DNA of 64,000 nucleotides. It comes from Pichia kudriavzevii. Its lineage: Eukaryota > Ascomycota > Pichiomycetes > Pichiales > Pichiaceae. Of this stretch, positions 48,674 through 57,937 are shown piece by piece; position 1 is the stretch's first letter; each line of letters begins with the position of its first letter. The stretch lies in the NCBI RefSeq assembly GCF_003054445.1, contig NC_042507.1, positions 744,001-808,000 of the forward strand, read 5' to 3'. A program made the translations under genes and the position numbers. The notes below the pieces were generated by a model. The model saw nothing but the letters and a program-made list of their open reading frames with translations, had not been told where the DNA came from and searched no databases.

Positions 48674-49162
48674 GCTTGAATGTATATCTGTTGCATTCCT
48701 TCCGCAGATGAAGTCCAATACAAAGAGTATGTTTCTAAATTTATAGTATCGAGTTTTGTATCGTACCGACACGTCAAAGTATGGAAAATCTGCCTCAATT
48801 TGGAAATAGGAGCTGCAGTAACTGGATTTTCCTGGGAACCCTCAGACAACTTTTTCTTTGAGAAAGTGAGAAAATCTATTTTTTTTTTTCGTTTTCTGAC
48901 AATTCAGGTCCTGTACAGGTTATATGAATCCCTAAGCGGCATTTGAATACTAAATCACTACATCAAGGCAGCTGCAAAATTTACCACTCACAAAACGTCA
49001 TTGATAGGACATTGTCTAAATTGGATAGATTACTCCTCAATCACGTGTATTTTTCCAAGAGTGAAAAAGTTTATAATTTAAACAAGCAACAAGGAAGAAG
49101 AGAAATTCGTTGCTAGATTGTAAGTGAAAAACTTTGGCGAAAGGTTGGAATCATTATAGAAA
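48674..49162. other. Divergent promoter between the MFS and zinc-cluster genes
   Basis: A 489-bp shared region with a T11 run (48881-48890) and a single TCACGTG at 49041-49047 (an E-box, Cbf1 type) about 116 bp before the zinc-cluster start. I saw no CCGN4CGG motif, the usual Leu3 site. Confidence 0.5.
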
Positions 49163-52100
49163 ATGTCCACCACATCAAACAATTTGACACAGTTCAAAGC
49201 TGAAAGCCCCGAAGCCATCATGAATAGCTTTGATACAAAAGGATCTCAAAAGAGAAGTAAACGATCAAAAAAAATTGCATGCACTGAGTGTAGGCAACAA
49301 AAAGCTAAATGTGATGCTTCAGAGAGACAACCACATCCTTGCTCTAGATGTGAAAAACGCAAAATACCTTGTAAGTTGGATTCTGAGTTTAAGAGAACCT
49401 TTAAAAGAGCCAAGATAGATGAACTGGTAAAGGAATACGAAATTATCAAGTCTAAATTAAACTCAAACATGTTAAATGATACCAAACAGATACCTGTACA
49501 AATTCAGCAACAACCTCCACCACTACAACAACAACAACAACCACAACCACAACCACAAGCTCAAACACAGCAATCATTCTTACCTCCAATCCAGTATGTT
49601 TCAAACTCACGAGCAAACATTTCAGGTGGGAGCTCTTACCCAATCCAAGCGAGTCCAAGCAATGGTTCACCGTTAAATGATACTGCTGGTTATGGCTCTG
49701 CTGTTCCAAGTAATTCTTATAACAATCATGCTACGCATGTGTCAAGTTCCGGAATCCCTGGATCAATCAATCGACAAATGGGACCCAATATTTCCGGCAG
49801 TGGTAATGTGAAACCTGCAACCCCGTTATCTACTCTGAATAGACAGTTTTCTCCATTCAGTATGAGACCAATTTCACCGTTAGGACAGGATATGTCTCTT
49901 ATAAGTGGTATGCAATTATCTTCTAGTTATAACCAGCCAATAAAATCTCCGGTTATAGTCGCCACACCTGGGATACAGTACTCTACAAACATTTCCAGTC
50001 CTAATATTACGAATAAGATAAACAGTTCATTAAATTTGTCTACCCTGATATCCGCAGCAAATGCGTCAGATAATCTCAGCAAGGGGTTCACCAATGGATC
50101 CGCCATTACAGCATCCAACAACGTAAACAAACAAGCCGCCACTGTTTCACAATTAGAACCGGGAAAATTATCAAACTTGAGGGTGTGCCGCCCTGTTAGA
50201 AAGCCAAAGATTGATCAATCTTTGTTGAGTTGTACTCCAAAATCACTGGGTGAAGTGACATTGAATGAAGACCAGATTGTGGTTCTGTACAGCACATTCC
50301 TAACTCATTATCATCCATTGTTACCAGTGATCGATATGGAAAAAAGTATCGAAAAAATATACAAGTTATGCCCTATTTTGTTTTGGACGATGATGTTCAC
50401 CGCCTTGAGAGGCCACCATTCGTTAGAACCAGCCATCAGCCCAGAAGAATGCAAGGAACTTTATTTTACCTTATCACCTGTTATTAAATCTGTCTTGGCA
50501 GAAATCACAATCTCTCCAATCACCCGGTATGCTCCATCTGAGGCTGATGAGTCGATTTTGAACGCATCAAGCGTTTACTCGGTGCAAGCCTTTTTGATCT
50601 ATACCTTTTGGCCCCCCTTAACTTCTTCTCTAAGTGCTGATTCCAGTTGGAATAGTATTGGTATTGCATTTTACCAAGCTATTAGGCTTGGATTGCATAC
50701 GCCGGGATTAACCTCGGATAGAAGTAAGTCTAGCGATTTGTTGAATGAAAATATTCGAACATGGATTGCATGCAATGTTGTCTCTCAAACCATTGCGTCT
50801 GTTTTCGGATATCCTAGTTTTTTCCAGCCATATGGTTCGTTAACTTTGGCATTGTCAAAGGAGGGAAATGATGTACCTCATTGCTTAAGACAAATGCTTG
50901 AAATTCAAACTTTTGAGGAGCAAATTGAAAAAACCTTGAACAGTAACTCTTTTGACTCCTTGAGATTAAACCACACATCCGAGCAGCTACCAATGATCCA
51001 TTTATTAGAGAATGAACTAAACCAACTTGAGTTAAAATTATGTTCCGTTCCGGATTCTCCTATGGATGATTTCAGAATGTTGTCGTTGTATGCTGCAAGA
51101 TTGCATCTACTGTGTTATTATTTCTTGGATAATGATCAATCGAATACATTTGAGTACAAAAGAGGGGTAATTAAAGCTTATAATGCAGCATTAGCTATTA
51201 TTCAACATTGTAAAATGTCTAACGAGAGGGAGGATTCTTTTATCAAGAACTTACCAAGCTCCTATATTTTGACACTGTGGCAGGCGTCCGTTGTCATTTC
51301 ACGTTTAGTCAACTCCTCTTATAAATCACTGATTGATGTTGAAGCTGGAAAGTTATTATATCAGAATGCGATCTCTTTGGCTCTGAAGGCTTCTGTCGTA
51401 AAACACGATTTAGCCTATAGATCATGCGGAATAATGAAGGCCACTTGGAATTTATTCAGAACTCTAGATATGAACTCGTCAGGTCCTGTTAAAGTCACTG
51501 TCCGTTCAAGGATGTCTGCCAATATATTTTTTGATACTTTATGGATTGTTAGAGAGAAATGTGATATGATCAAACTTAACTACAGGAAAAAGAGCGATTC
51601 TAATAGTGGAGGCGAATCAGATGATGATGTTGAAGTTATAGAGGACGATCAAAAGGTATCTGATGATCATCAGAATGTCGTTACCAACACACTTTCAGGA
51701 AGCGTCGGAAGTGAGACTAGATCATCAAGCAAAAGGAAAACAAACTATAGTGCCGAAAATGCCGCACGTAAAATTATCAGTACCATCCCGCTAGATCCAC
51801 AACCCATTTCAATTGCAGAAACTCCGAATGATAGTACCAGTAACAGTAAAGGTGGTTCCCCCTTTGCTTCTTATAAATCACCGAACACATATTCTGATGC
51901 GTCTAAAAAAATCATTACTCCACAAAGTTTAGCACTTAATTCAGCATCAAATTATCACAGTTCTCCAGATCACAGATCCAACCAAAATTCCAAACGTACC
52001 CCCAATGATACGAAGTCCGTTTCTTCTACTCCATTAGAAACTGGCGCTGCAGCGGTTCTCGCACGACCTGCTGAATCTCAGAATGCTAATACAGAACCCG

Positions 52101-52279
52101 TGAAGAGTGATTCCACAGTGGGTTTAACAAATAGTAACGTGGATGCATTAGGACCAACACCAACAACAAACACCGGATTTTTCATTGACAACTGGGACCT
52201 TAATGCTGACTTCGATTCCGACATGCTTTTCAAAGATATTGCATCGGTTATGGATGAATTTGGTTTTCATGCCGGTTGA
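49163..52279 (+). CDS. Zn2Cys6 zinc-cluster transcription factor, LEU3-like
   Basis: The 1038-residue protein has a binuclear zinc cluster at residues 40-70 with cysteines at 40, 43, 50, 60, 63 and 70 (CX2CX6CX9CX2CX6C). The cluster core CTECRQQKAKCDASER and the following FKRTFKRAK linker closely resemble S. cerevisiae Leu3, which controls branched-chain amino acid synthesis. A Pro/Gln-rich low-complexity region (residues 112-140) separates it from a fungal-specific middle homology domain (about 370-720). The C-terminus ends in an acidic segment (DNWDLNADFDSDMLFKDIASVMDEF) that resembles an activation domain. Sef1- and War1-type factors have related clusters, so the exact orthologue is not assigned. 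Confidence 0.78.
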   Translation: MSTTSNNLTQFKAESPEAIMNSFDTKGSQKRSKRSKKIACTECRQQKAKCDASERQPHPCSRCEKRKIPCKLDSEFKRTFKRAKIDELVKEYEIIKSKLNSNMLNDTKQIPVQIQQQPPPLQQQQQPQPQPQAQTQQSFLPPIQYVSNSRANISGGSSYPIQASPSNGSPLNDTAGYGSAVPSNSYNNHATHVSSSGIPGSINRQMGPNISGSGNVKPATPLSTLNRQFSPFSMRPISPLGQDMSLISGMQLSSSYNQPIKSPVIVATPGIQYSTNISSPNITNKINSSLNLSTLISAANASDNLSKGFTNGSAITASNNVNKQAATVSQLEPGKLSNLRVCRPVRKPKIDQSLLSCTPKSLGEVTLNEDQIVVLYSTFLTHYHPLLPVIDMEKSIEKIYKLCPILFWTMMFTALRGHHSLEPAISPEECKELYFTLSPVIKSVLAEITISPITRYAPSEADESILNASSVYSVQAFLIYTFWPPLTSSLSADSSWNSIGIAFYQAIRLGLHTPGLTSDRSKSSDLLNENIRTWIACNVVSQTIASVFGYPSFFQPYGSLTLALSKEGNDVPHCLRQMLEIQTFEEQIEKTLNSNSFDSLRLNHTSEQLPMIHLLENELNQLELKLCSVPDSPMDDFRMLSLYAARLHLLCYYFLDNDQSNTFEYKRGVIKAYNAALAIIQHCKMSNEREDSFIKNLPSSYILTLWQASVVISRLVNSSYKSLIDVEAGKLLYQNAISLALKASVVKHDLAYRSCGIMKATWNLFRTLDMNSSGPVKVTVRSRMSANIFFDTLWIVREKCDMIKLNYRKKSDSNSGGESDDDVEVIEDDQKVSDDHQNVVTNTLSGSVGSETRSSSKRKTNYSAENAARKIISTIPLDPQPISIAETPNDSTSNSKGGSPFASYKSPNTYSDASKKIITPQSLALNSASNYHSSPDHRSNQNSKRTPNDTKSVSSTPLETGAAAVLARPAESQNANTEPVKSDSTVGLTNSNVDALGPTPTTNTGFFIDNWDLNADFDSDMLFKDIASVMDEFGFHAG

Positions 52280-52679
52280 GTTGTTCAAAAAAAAACAATC
52301 ATTTTTTTTTCTCTTTTCTCTTTTTTCATGTAAAGAAACTGCTAAAGTAATGTATAATAAGTAATATATAGTTAAACTTCTAGAAATTAAAAAAAAATAC
52401 CTGTTGGTGTCCTATTTATTAAGTTATTTGTAGACGATGTGGCATATATATCACTTCTCCTTTTGTTTGATATGCCCAAGGTTCATCTGTGCACCACATT
52501 CCATCTTTTCTAATAATGAGTTTTTTTCAAATATTTTCGCATTTTTACCGAATTGTTTTACAATTTTTTTTTCAAGCGGATAGTGAAAAATGAACATTAA
52601 AGTTGATCAAGTCATCATAGGAAGGGGCTAGAAGCTTTAAGCAAACACAGAGTAAATAAGCATAGGGTTCAACTAAAAC
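52280..52679. other. Intergenic, zinc-cluster 3' end and GCD11 promoter
   Basis: A 400-bp spacer with T-rich (52300-52327) and AT-rich elements, and a T-run near 52562. No specific site was recognised. Confidence 0.5.
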
Positions 52680-54248
52680 ATGCCTTCTGAATTACAAGAC
52701 GCAGTCCCAGATATTGTTATTGGCGGTGATCAACCAGTCGAGGAAGCAGAATATGAGAGTGAAAATGAAGAAATTTTAGATACCAAAACCGAAAAGAAGA
52801 CAGTTAGTTTTGCAGATCTCGATGAAAACGAAAATGGAGAAAGTGAAGAGGACATCAGAAAAAGAGAATTCGAAGAAGGTGGTGGTTTGCCAGAACAACC
52901 AGTGAATCCAGATGTCGCATCTCTTACTCCTATTTCTCCAGAGATTATCAACAGACAAGCTACCATTAATATTGGTACCATTGGTCATGTTGCCCACGGT
53001 AAATCCACTGTTGTTAGAGCCATTTCTGGTGTCCAAACTGTTAGATTCAAGAACGAATTAGAGAGAAATATTACCATCAAGTTAGGTTATGCAAATGCAA
53101 AGATTTACAGATGTAACGATAAAAACTGTCCTGAACCGGATTGTTATCGTTCGTTCAAGAGTGATAAAGAAATTCATCCAAAATGTCAACGTCCTGGATG
53201 TAATGGTAGATACAATTTAATCAGACATGTCTCCTTTGTTGATTGTCCAGGTCACGATATTTTAATGAGTACCATGTTGTCGGGTGCAGCTGTCATGGAT
53301 GCTGCTTTATTATTGATTGCAGGTAATGAACCATGTCCACAACCTCAAACTTCCGAACATTTGGCTGCTATTGAAATCATGAAATTAAAGCATGTTGTGA
53401 TTTTACAAAATAAAGTTGATTTGATGAAGAAAGAAGCAGCTTTAGAGCACGAAAAATCTATTTTGAAGTTTATCAAGGGTACTATTGCTGATGGTGCTCC
53501 TATTATCCCAATTTCTGCTCAGTTGAAATACAACATTGATGCAGTTAACATGTGTATGGTCAAGTCTATTCCTGTTCCAATTAGAGACTTTACTGCAGTT
53601 CCAAGATTAATGGTTATTAGATCTTTCGATGTTAATAAGCCTGGTGCAGAAATTGCAGATTTGAAAGGTGGTGTTGCTGGTGGTTCTATCTTGACAGGTG
53701 TTTTTAGAATTGGTGATGAAATTGAAATCAGACCGGGTATTGTCACTAAAGATGACAATGGTAAGATTCAATGTAAGTCCATTTTCTCTAGCATCGTCTC
53801 CTTATTTGCTGAAAACAATGATTTGAAATTTGCAGTTCCTGGTGGTTTGATTGGTGTCGGTACTAAAGTTGACCCAACTTTATGTAGAGCTGATAGACTT
53901 GTTGGTCAAGTGGTTGGTGCAAAGGGCAACTTACCTTCAGTTTTCACAGATATCGAGGTCAACTATTTCTTACTAAGAAGATTACTTGGTGTTAAGACTG
54001 ACGACCAAAAGAAGGTCAAAGTCAGAAACTTGGAGGTTGATGATGTGTTGATGGTCAACATTGGTTCAACTGCTACAGGTGCTAGAGTGGTGGCAGTTAA
54101 AGCAGATATGGCTAGATTAACCTTGACTTCTCCTGCATGTACTGAAATTAATGAAAAGATTGCATTGTCCAGACGTATTGATAAACATTTCAGATTAATT
54201 GGTTGGGCGACTATCAAGAAAGGTACTACCATTGATCCAATAAACTAG
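52680..54248 (+). CDS. GCD11: GCD11, translation initiation factor eIF2 gamma
   Basis: The 522-residue GTPase has an acidic N-terminal extension (residues 1-90) and then the G domain: G1 GHVAHGKST (102-110), G3 DCPGH, G4 NKVD. A zinc ribbon ([11 protein letters not shown]...CQRPGC) is inserted between G1 and G3, as in all eIF2 gamma. Domains II and III follow ([32 protein letters not shown]). In eIF2 it binds GTP and initiator Met-tRNA and delivers it to the 40S subunit. Codon usage is strongly biased, fitting high expression. The gene lies downstream of YAT2, its S. cerevisiae neighbour, with two genes inserted between. Confidence 0.97.
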   Translation: MPSELQDAVPDIVIGGDQPVEEAEYESENEEILDTKTEKKTVSFADLDENENGESEEDIRKREFEEGGGLPEQPVNPDVASLTPISPEIINRQATINIGTIGHVAHGKSTVVRAISGVQTVRFKNELERNITIKLGYANAKIYRCNDKNCPEPDCYRSFKSDKEIHPKCQRPGCNGRYNLIRHVSFVDCPGHDILMSTMLSGAAVMDAALLLIAGNEPCPQPQTSEHLAAIEIMKLKHVVILQNKVDLMKKEAALEHEKSILKFIKGTIADGAPIIPISAQLKYNIDAVNMCMVKSIPVPIRDFTAVPRLMVIRSFDVNKPGAEIADLKGGVAGGSILTGVFRIGDEIEIRPGIVTKDDNGKIQCKSIFSSIVSLFAENNDLKFAVPGGLIGVGTKVDPTLCRADRLVGQVVGAKGNLPSVFTDIEVNYFLLRRLLGVKTDDQKKVKVRNLEVDDVLMVNIGSTATGARVVAVKADMARLTLTSPACTEINEKIALSRRIDKHFRLIGWATIKKGTTIDPIN

Positions 54249-54617
54249 TAGGTCAACGCGTTCTTTTCTATGAGAATAAGGATAGTAAACCATCGATTTT
54301 ATTTTCAATACACGATTGTTAACTCTGTTTCACAGTTGAAAAATTGAAACAATTCCATCTTCGATTCATTTTTTTTGTTTGTTCTCTTTTCAGGTAAGAG
54401 AACGATGTATACTTAGCTGCAATCTTCTTTATACATAAAGTAATTTTCATTCATGTATTGTTACTTTACTACTACCTTCTCTAATGAAAAAAAAAAAAAA
54501 AATAAAAAATACAAATAAATGCCTGGTATAGATTGTTTATAAAAGGAGTCTCCCCACTTTTGTAGCACTCACCGCCAAACAACTAAAATTGTAGCATTGC
54601 TTACATTTTTAGAGTCC
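54249..54617. other. Convergent 3' region between GCD11 and SST2
   Basis: A 369-bp AT-rich spacer with an A16 run (54487-54502) and T-rich stretches. Nothing beyond likely 3'-end signals was recognised. Confidence 0.5.
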
Positions 54618-56684
54618 TTACAATGTTTTGTTCTCTCTAAACTGGTCTGACTCTAAGAACTTAGCAAATGAGTCTCTCTCCATTATTCTATAAATTTTTC
54701 TTTTAATCTCTTCGAAGTAGACAGACACATCGTCTAAAAATTTAAGTTTTGGAGTAAACAGGATCTCAGTAGGAGAGCACTCAGAATCTGACATCTTCTT
54801 TATATGACACATTTTCAATGCTAGAGTAGGTGGTTGTTGGGGTATTACTTTCCAGAGTTGTGCTTCCTCGCAAAAGAAACTTGATGGTGTTGCCGGTGGG
54901 GTTGCTAGTGGTTCTATAACTTCCCCTTCATGCTTAACCTCCTTCAAGCAAAAGTCACTCTCCTGTTCATTGCTTACATCTATAGACATTTTTAGATCTA
55001 AGATATTTACAAGTGTTGTTTCAAAATTGATTTTAGCCTGGAAATAGTTCTGAACTTCAAAACGTAGCTTTGAGTCGATATTGACTTCATTTGGAGCATC
55101 TTCTGATATATACATGGAAAATATGGAGTATACTTTTGAAAGATTATACTCCGAAAGTTTGTTGATTGCTGTATAAATTGTGAGCTTTTTTTGTTTCATT
55201 GCATTTGATCTGAATTCATTAAAAACTGTATCGTACTGTATCTCTTCTAAGTACCTAGTCTTTTCCCTTGTTTTTAAAGATATCATTTTCTTCAAAACCG
55301 AATTCTTTTTTTGGAAATCGACAATATCATCGTAAACATCAAGATTCTCAACACACATATTTTCTATCATAAAATTTCGGAAAAGATATTTTAGGCCTGG
55401 ATCCTTCAAGACTAGTTTAAAAGACGTGGTATCTTTATGGAATTCATTGGAAAAGGGTGTACATGGAATATCATACTGAATACTATTAATATAATTTTTC
55501 CATTTGACTATTTGATTTCCTTTCTCAGTTAAAATATATAGGGCATTTTTTTTGGGGAAAAAAATGTTTTGACCATATGTTTTGCATTCTATTAGGCCAC
55601 TTGAAAGAAAAATGGTAGCAATTTTCAAGGCATCTTTTGGATACATCAAATCGGTACAATCCATAAGATATTGGACTAAAGCTTTACCCGAGAAGCAGTT
55701 AGTAACAGTGACGTTAGTCCCATTAACAGCCACGGTTTTTTCTTTGAAGAATCTAATACCTTTATCAGAAACATAATACTGACAATGAGAATCCGAATCT
55801 GGGTTTGTAAAAAACCTATGATGAAATGAGGAAACGTGTAAGTTGTTTTGTCTTGTTGTTTCTTTGTCATTTGCCTCTAGGCCATCGTTTTCATCTTCGG
55901 GTGCACCGTCTGTTTGTCTCTTCCTAAGGTACAGTAAAAAAGCTGCTCCATCCTGCAACGGATTTGTGTTTGCGTTTTCTGAACTATATAGATTAGATTC
56001 TTTAAATTTCGACTTGAGTTTTAAGATCGAACCTAAGTCTTTTATAGAGTCTGGTCCATTTTTTGAACTCCAAGTATTCATTATTGGTCCCATGATACGA
56101 ATAAAGATCAATTTATCCGAGTGATAGTTGTGAATAATTTGGTCAGTTCTTGAATGCCGATCAAACTCAAGCAATTGCATTGTGTTGAATTCAGTCGTTA
56201 ATATTTTAGGCACATGTTGTTTTTCTATATCTGGGATCCCCATCTTTAAGCAGAACTGGTGTAAAATTGCTAATCCCTTTGGGGTCGGCTGTAGAACCGT
56301 ATTTTTATCTGCTATTTTCTTACAGGTTTTGTCTGCTGGACAATGGAGTAATTTAGCGAAGTAAAAGATTTGTAGCAGTTCCATTGAAAGATGTTTGTTG
56401 ATTTCGTAGGAAAAAATAGTCAATGTTGATTTGTACTGGAGTTTAATGTACAGTCTCTTCATTGTTTGTATCGCCTGTTCTAATGTAAAAGTATACGGAT
56501 ATTCTTTCTTCAAATTAATTTTGGATAAGATTGATTGTCTTTTGCTGCAGTCATGTAAATCTAGACAGTATAGCAACACAGAAAAGATGTTTTTCAAATC
56601 TTGATGGTATATACTTCCAGATGGAGTCCTAGTAAGCGATGTCAAGGAGACCTGATTACTCACTTTGCATGTGCTGGCTACCAT
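54618..56684 (-). CDS. SST2: SST2, RGS protein for pheromone G-protein signalling
   Basis: The 688-residue protein begins MVASTCKVSNQVSLTSLTRTPSGSIYHQDLK, which matches the S. cerevisiae Sst2 start; the frame extends 58 codons further upstream but that part has no Sst2 counterpart. Two DEP-like modules form the N-terminal half, with the block HHRFFTNPDSDSHCQYYVSDKGIRFF strongly conserved. The C-terminal RGS domain has DPGLKYLFRNFMIENMCVENLDVYDDI, and ends with RIMERDSFAKFLESDQF, separated by an insertion as in Sst2. Sst2 speeds GTP hydrolysis by the G-alpha Gpa1 and desensitises cells to mating pheromone, binding the receptor tail through its DEP region. Two perfect pheromone response elements lie upstream. 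Confidence 0.93.
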   Translation of the reverse strand: MVASTCKVSNQVSLTSLTRTPSGSIYHQDLKNIFSVLLYCLDLHDCSKRQSILSKINLKKEYPYTFTLEQAIQTMKRLYIKLQYKSTLTIFSYEINKHLSMELLQIFYFAKLLHCPADKTCKKIADKNTVLQPTPKGLAILHQFCLKMGIPDIEKQHVPKILTTEFNTMQLLEFDRHSRTDQIIHNYHSDKLIFIRIMGPIMNTWSSKNGPDSIKDLGSILKLKSKFKESNLYSSENANTNPLQDGAAFLLYLRKRQTDGAPEDENDGLEANDKETTRQNNLHVSSFHHRFFTNPDSDSHCQYYVSDKGIRFFKEKTVAVNGTNVTVTNCFSGKALVQYLMDCTDLMYPKDALKIATIFLSSGLIECKTYGQNIFFPKKNALYILTEKGNQIVKWKNYINSIQYDIPCTPFSNEFHKDTTSFKLVLKDPGLKYLFRNFMIENMCVENLDVYDDIVDFQKKNSVLKKMISLKTREKTRYLEEIQYDTVFNEFRSNAMKQKKLTIYTAINKLSEYNLSKVYSIFSMYISEDAPNEVNIDSKLRFEVQNYFQAKINFETTLVNILDLKMSIDVSNEQESDFCLKEVKHEGEVIEPLATPPATPSSFFCEEAQLWKVIPQQPPTLALKMCHIKKMSDSECSPTEILFTPKLKFLDDVSVYFEEIKRKIYRIMERDSFAKFLESDQFRENKTL

Positions 56685-57162
56685 TCTGCCAAAGAAGGGT
56701 TGAATTATAAAATTCTTGATTCCATCAAGAGTCAAAAGGAAACGAATAGAGCATAGAAAGCAGGCCAATAAGTGATTCAAGCCTTTAAGAACATTTGCAT
56801 CCAATATCAGCGTATGTACTCCATAACAGAATGTAAAACAACTGGAACAATGATACACTCACTGTAGATAACAACCTATTTCCACATTTCAATCTCGCCT
56901 TTGCAGTGGCTATTATTCGTCAGTATATAACCACCGTTTGGTCAACATGAAACATGTGCTACCACTTGGCTCCTCTATTCATAGAGGAGACAGCAATGCC
57001 GCGCCTCGTTTCAGATGAACGTCTTCCTGTTTCATCTAGCATGGGGGAACGTGATTGGTACTCTGAGTATTATTAAATAATGACTACACAACCTTAGAGA
57101 GGGGGAGAGAATAGTTAATATGATTATGTACAGATCGGGAAATTGCCAATAAAGTCTCGTAT
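56685..57162. other. SST2 promoter and MGR2 3' end
   Basis: This 478-bp spacer holds the pheromone response elements, and a TATATAA box at 56922-56928. The left edge joins the SST2 coding start. The last 100 bp should contain the MGR2 3'-end signals. Confidence 0.55.
56947..57035. promoter_or_regulatory. Two perfect pheromone response elements (ATGAAACA) upstream of SST2
   Basis: ATGAAACA at 56947-56954 and its reverse complement TGTTTCAT at 57028-57035 match the full Ste12 binding site. A third, one-mismatch copy (CGTTTCA) lies at 57007-57013. They are 263-351 bp upstream of the SST2 ATG. Ste12 sites are expected because SST2 is pheromone-induced in S. cerevisiae. Confidence 0.6.
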
Positions 57163-57660
57163 TTATAGGTTCTTTCTCATATTTTCCATGTTGATCATGT
57201 GTCTTGCCATCATTCTTGCCTTTAATTCAGCTAGGTTACCAGGTCTGCCAACATTGCTGTATTGTAGATCCTCCGATCTGATGATAGAACCAACAGACAT
57301 AAACATACCAAAGAAGGCACCGGAACCAAGGATGTATTGACCCAATGTGTTGACGACACCGTTTGGTGCTCCACCTTTCAGGATGGCATATCCACCGAAA
57401 ACTAGACCGGAAACTGCACCGACTGTAGACTGTAACATTTGGATAGATATACCCCACTCACAAATGCAGTTAAGCCTCCGCATTCGAGAATTGGATAGAA
57501 TGTTAGTACTCGGTTAACTCAAAAATAGGACGGGGTTCATCTTCCAGTGAGATGAAATAACTTATTGCAAAAGACATACACCCATAAGGAAGCCCATTTT
57601 CATCTTGTCAAACAAAGTTGGCTCCTGGTATTGCACTTGTACTTGTTGAACTGGTGGCAT
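57163..57660 (-). CDS. MGR2: MGR2, TIM23 translocase subunit (two exons)
   Basis: The gene has exon 1 at 57580-57660 (27 codons, MPPVQQVQVQYQEPTLFDKM...FLMG) and exon 2 at 57163-57429 (88 codons plus stop), giving 115 aa. The S. cerevisiae protein is 113 aa. The splice joins MKMGFLMG to STVGAVSGLVFGGYAI, which aligns with S. cerevisiae MKMGLMMG followed by TTVGVCTGILFGGFAI. Two membrane helices (VGAVSGLVFGGYAIL and GQYILGSGAFFGMFMSVGS) and the SIIRSED motif are present. Mgr2 is a small inner-membrane protein that couples the TIM23 channel to its motor and gates lateral release of preproteins. The ATG at 57483 that opens exon 2's frame lies inside the intron and is not the start. Confidence 0.93.
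57430..57579 (-). other. Intron of MGR2 (150 nt)
   Basis: The donor is GTATGT (57574-57579), the branch point TACTAAC (57502-57508), and the acceptor TTACAG (57430-57435), all on the minus strand. The branch-to-acceptor distance is about 70 nt, and the acceptor CAG is the first YAG after the branch; two GAG trinucleotides in between are skipped. The phase is 0. Confidence 0.92.
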
Positions 57661-57937
57661 TGTTGTGTTTGTTTAGTGTGTGATTTCAAGAATTCACTAA
57701 AGATGGAATTACATGTCGGTCGTCATGACCCTTATTCAAAGTCACTGAATTTTGTTCTGAAAACAACATCACCATGAAAATCTTAGAAAAAAAAAAAAGC
57801 AAGCGCGAGTGCGAGAAAAAAAAAGACAACAAACAGGGAAAGAAAAAATTTCGAGGCTCAGCTACAAAATGGCATAGATGATAATGGTCAAATTACATAT
57901 TATGGAAAAGACAAGGGTGTTTATAGGGTAAGTCCTT

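Noticed and set aside
48674-48772. N-terminal extension of the MFS transporter
   Set aside because: It starts at GTG and would prepend a non-conserved segment to the first helix; the ATG at 48673 is preferred.
56685-56858. 58-codon N-terminal extension of SST2
   Set aside because: Although it starts with ATG, Sst2 similarity begins at the ATG at 56684 and the extension overlaps no conserved block.
57163-57483. Single-exon MGR2 starting at 57483
   Set aside because: Its first 18 residues derive from the intron; exon 1 with a GTATGT donor and a conserved N-terminus is at 57580-57660.
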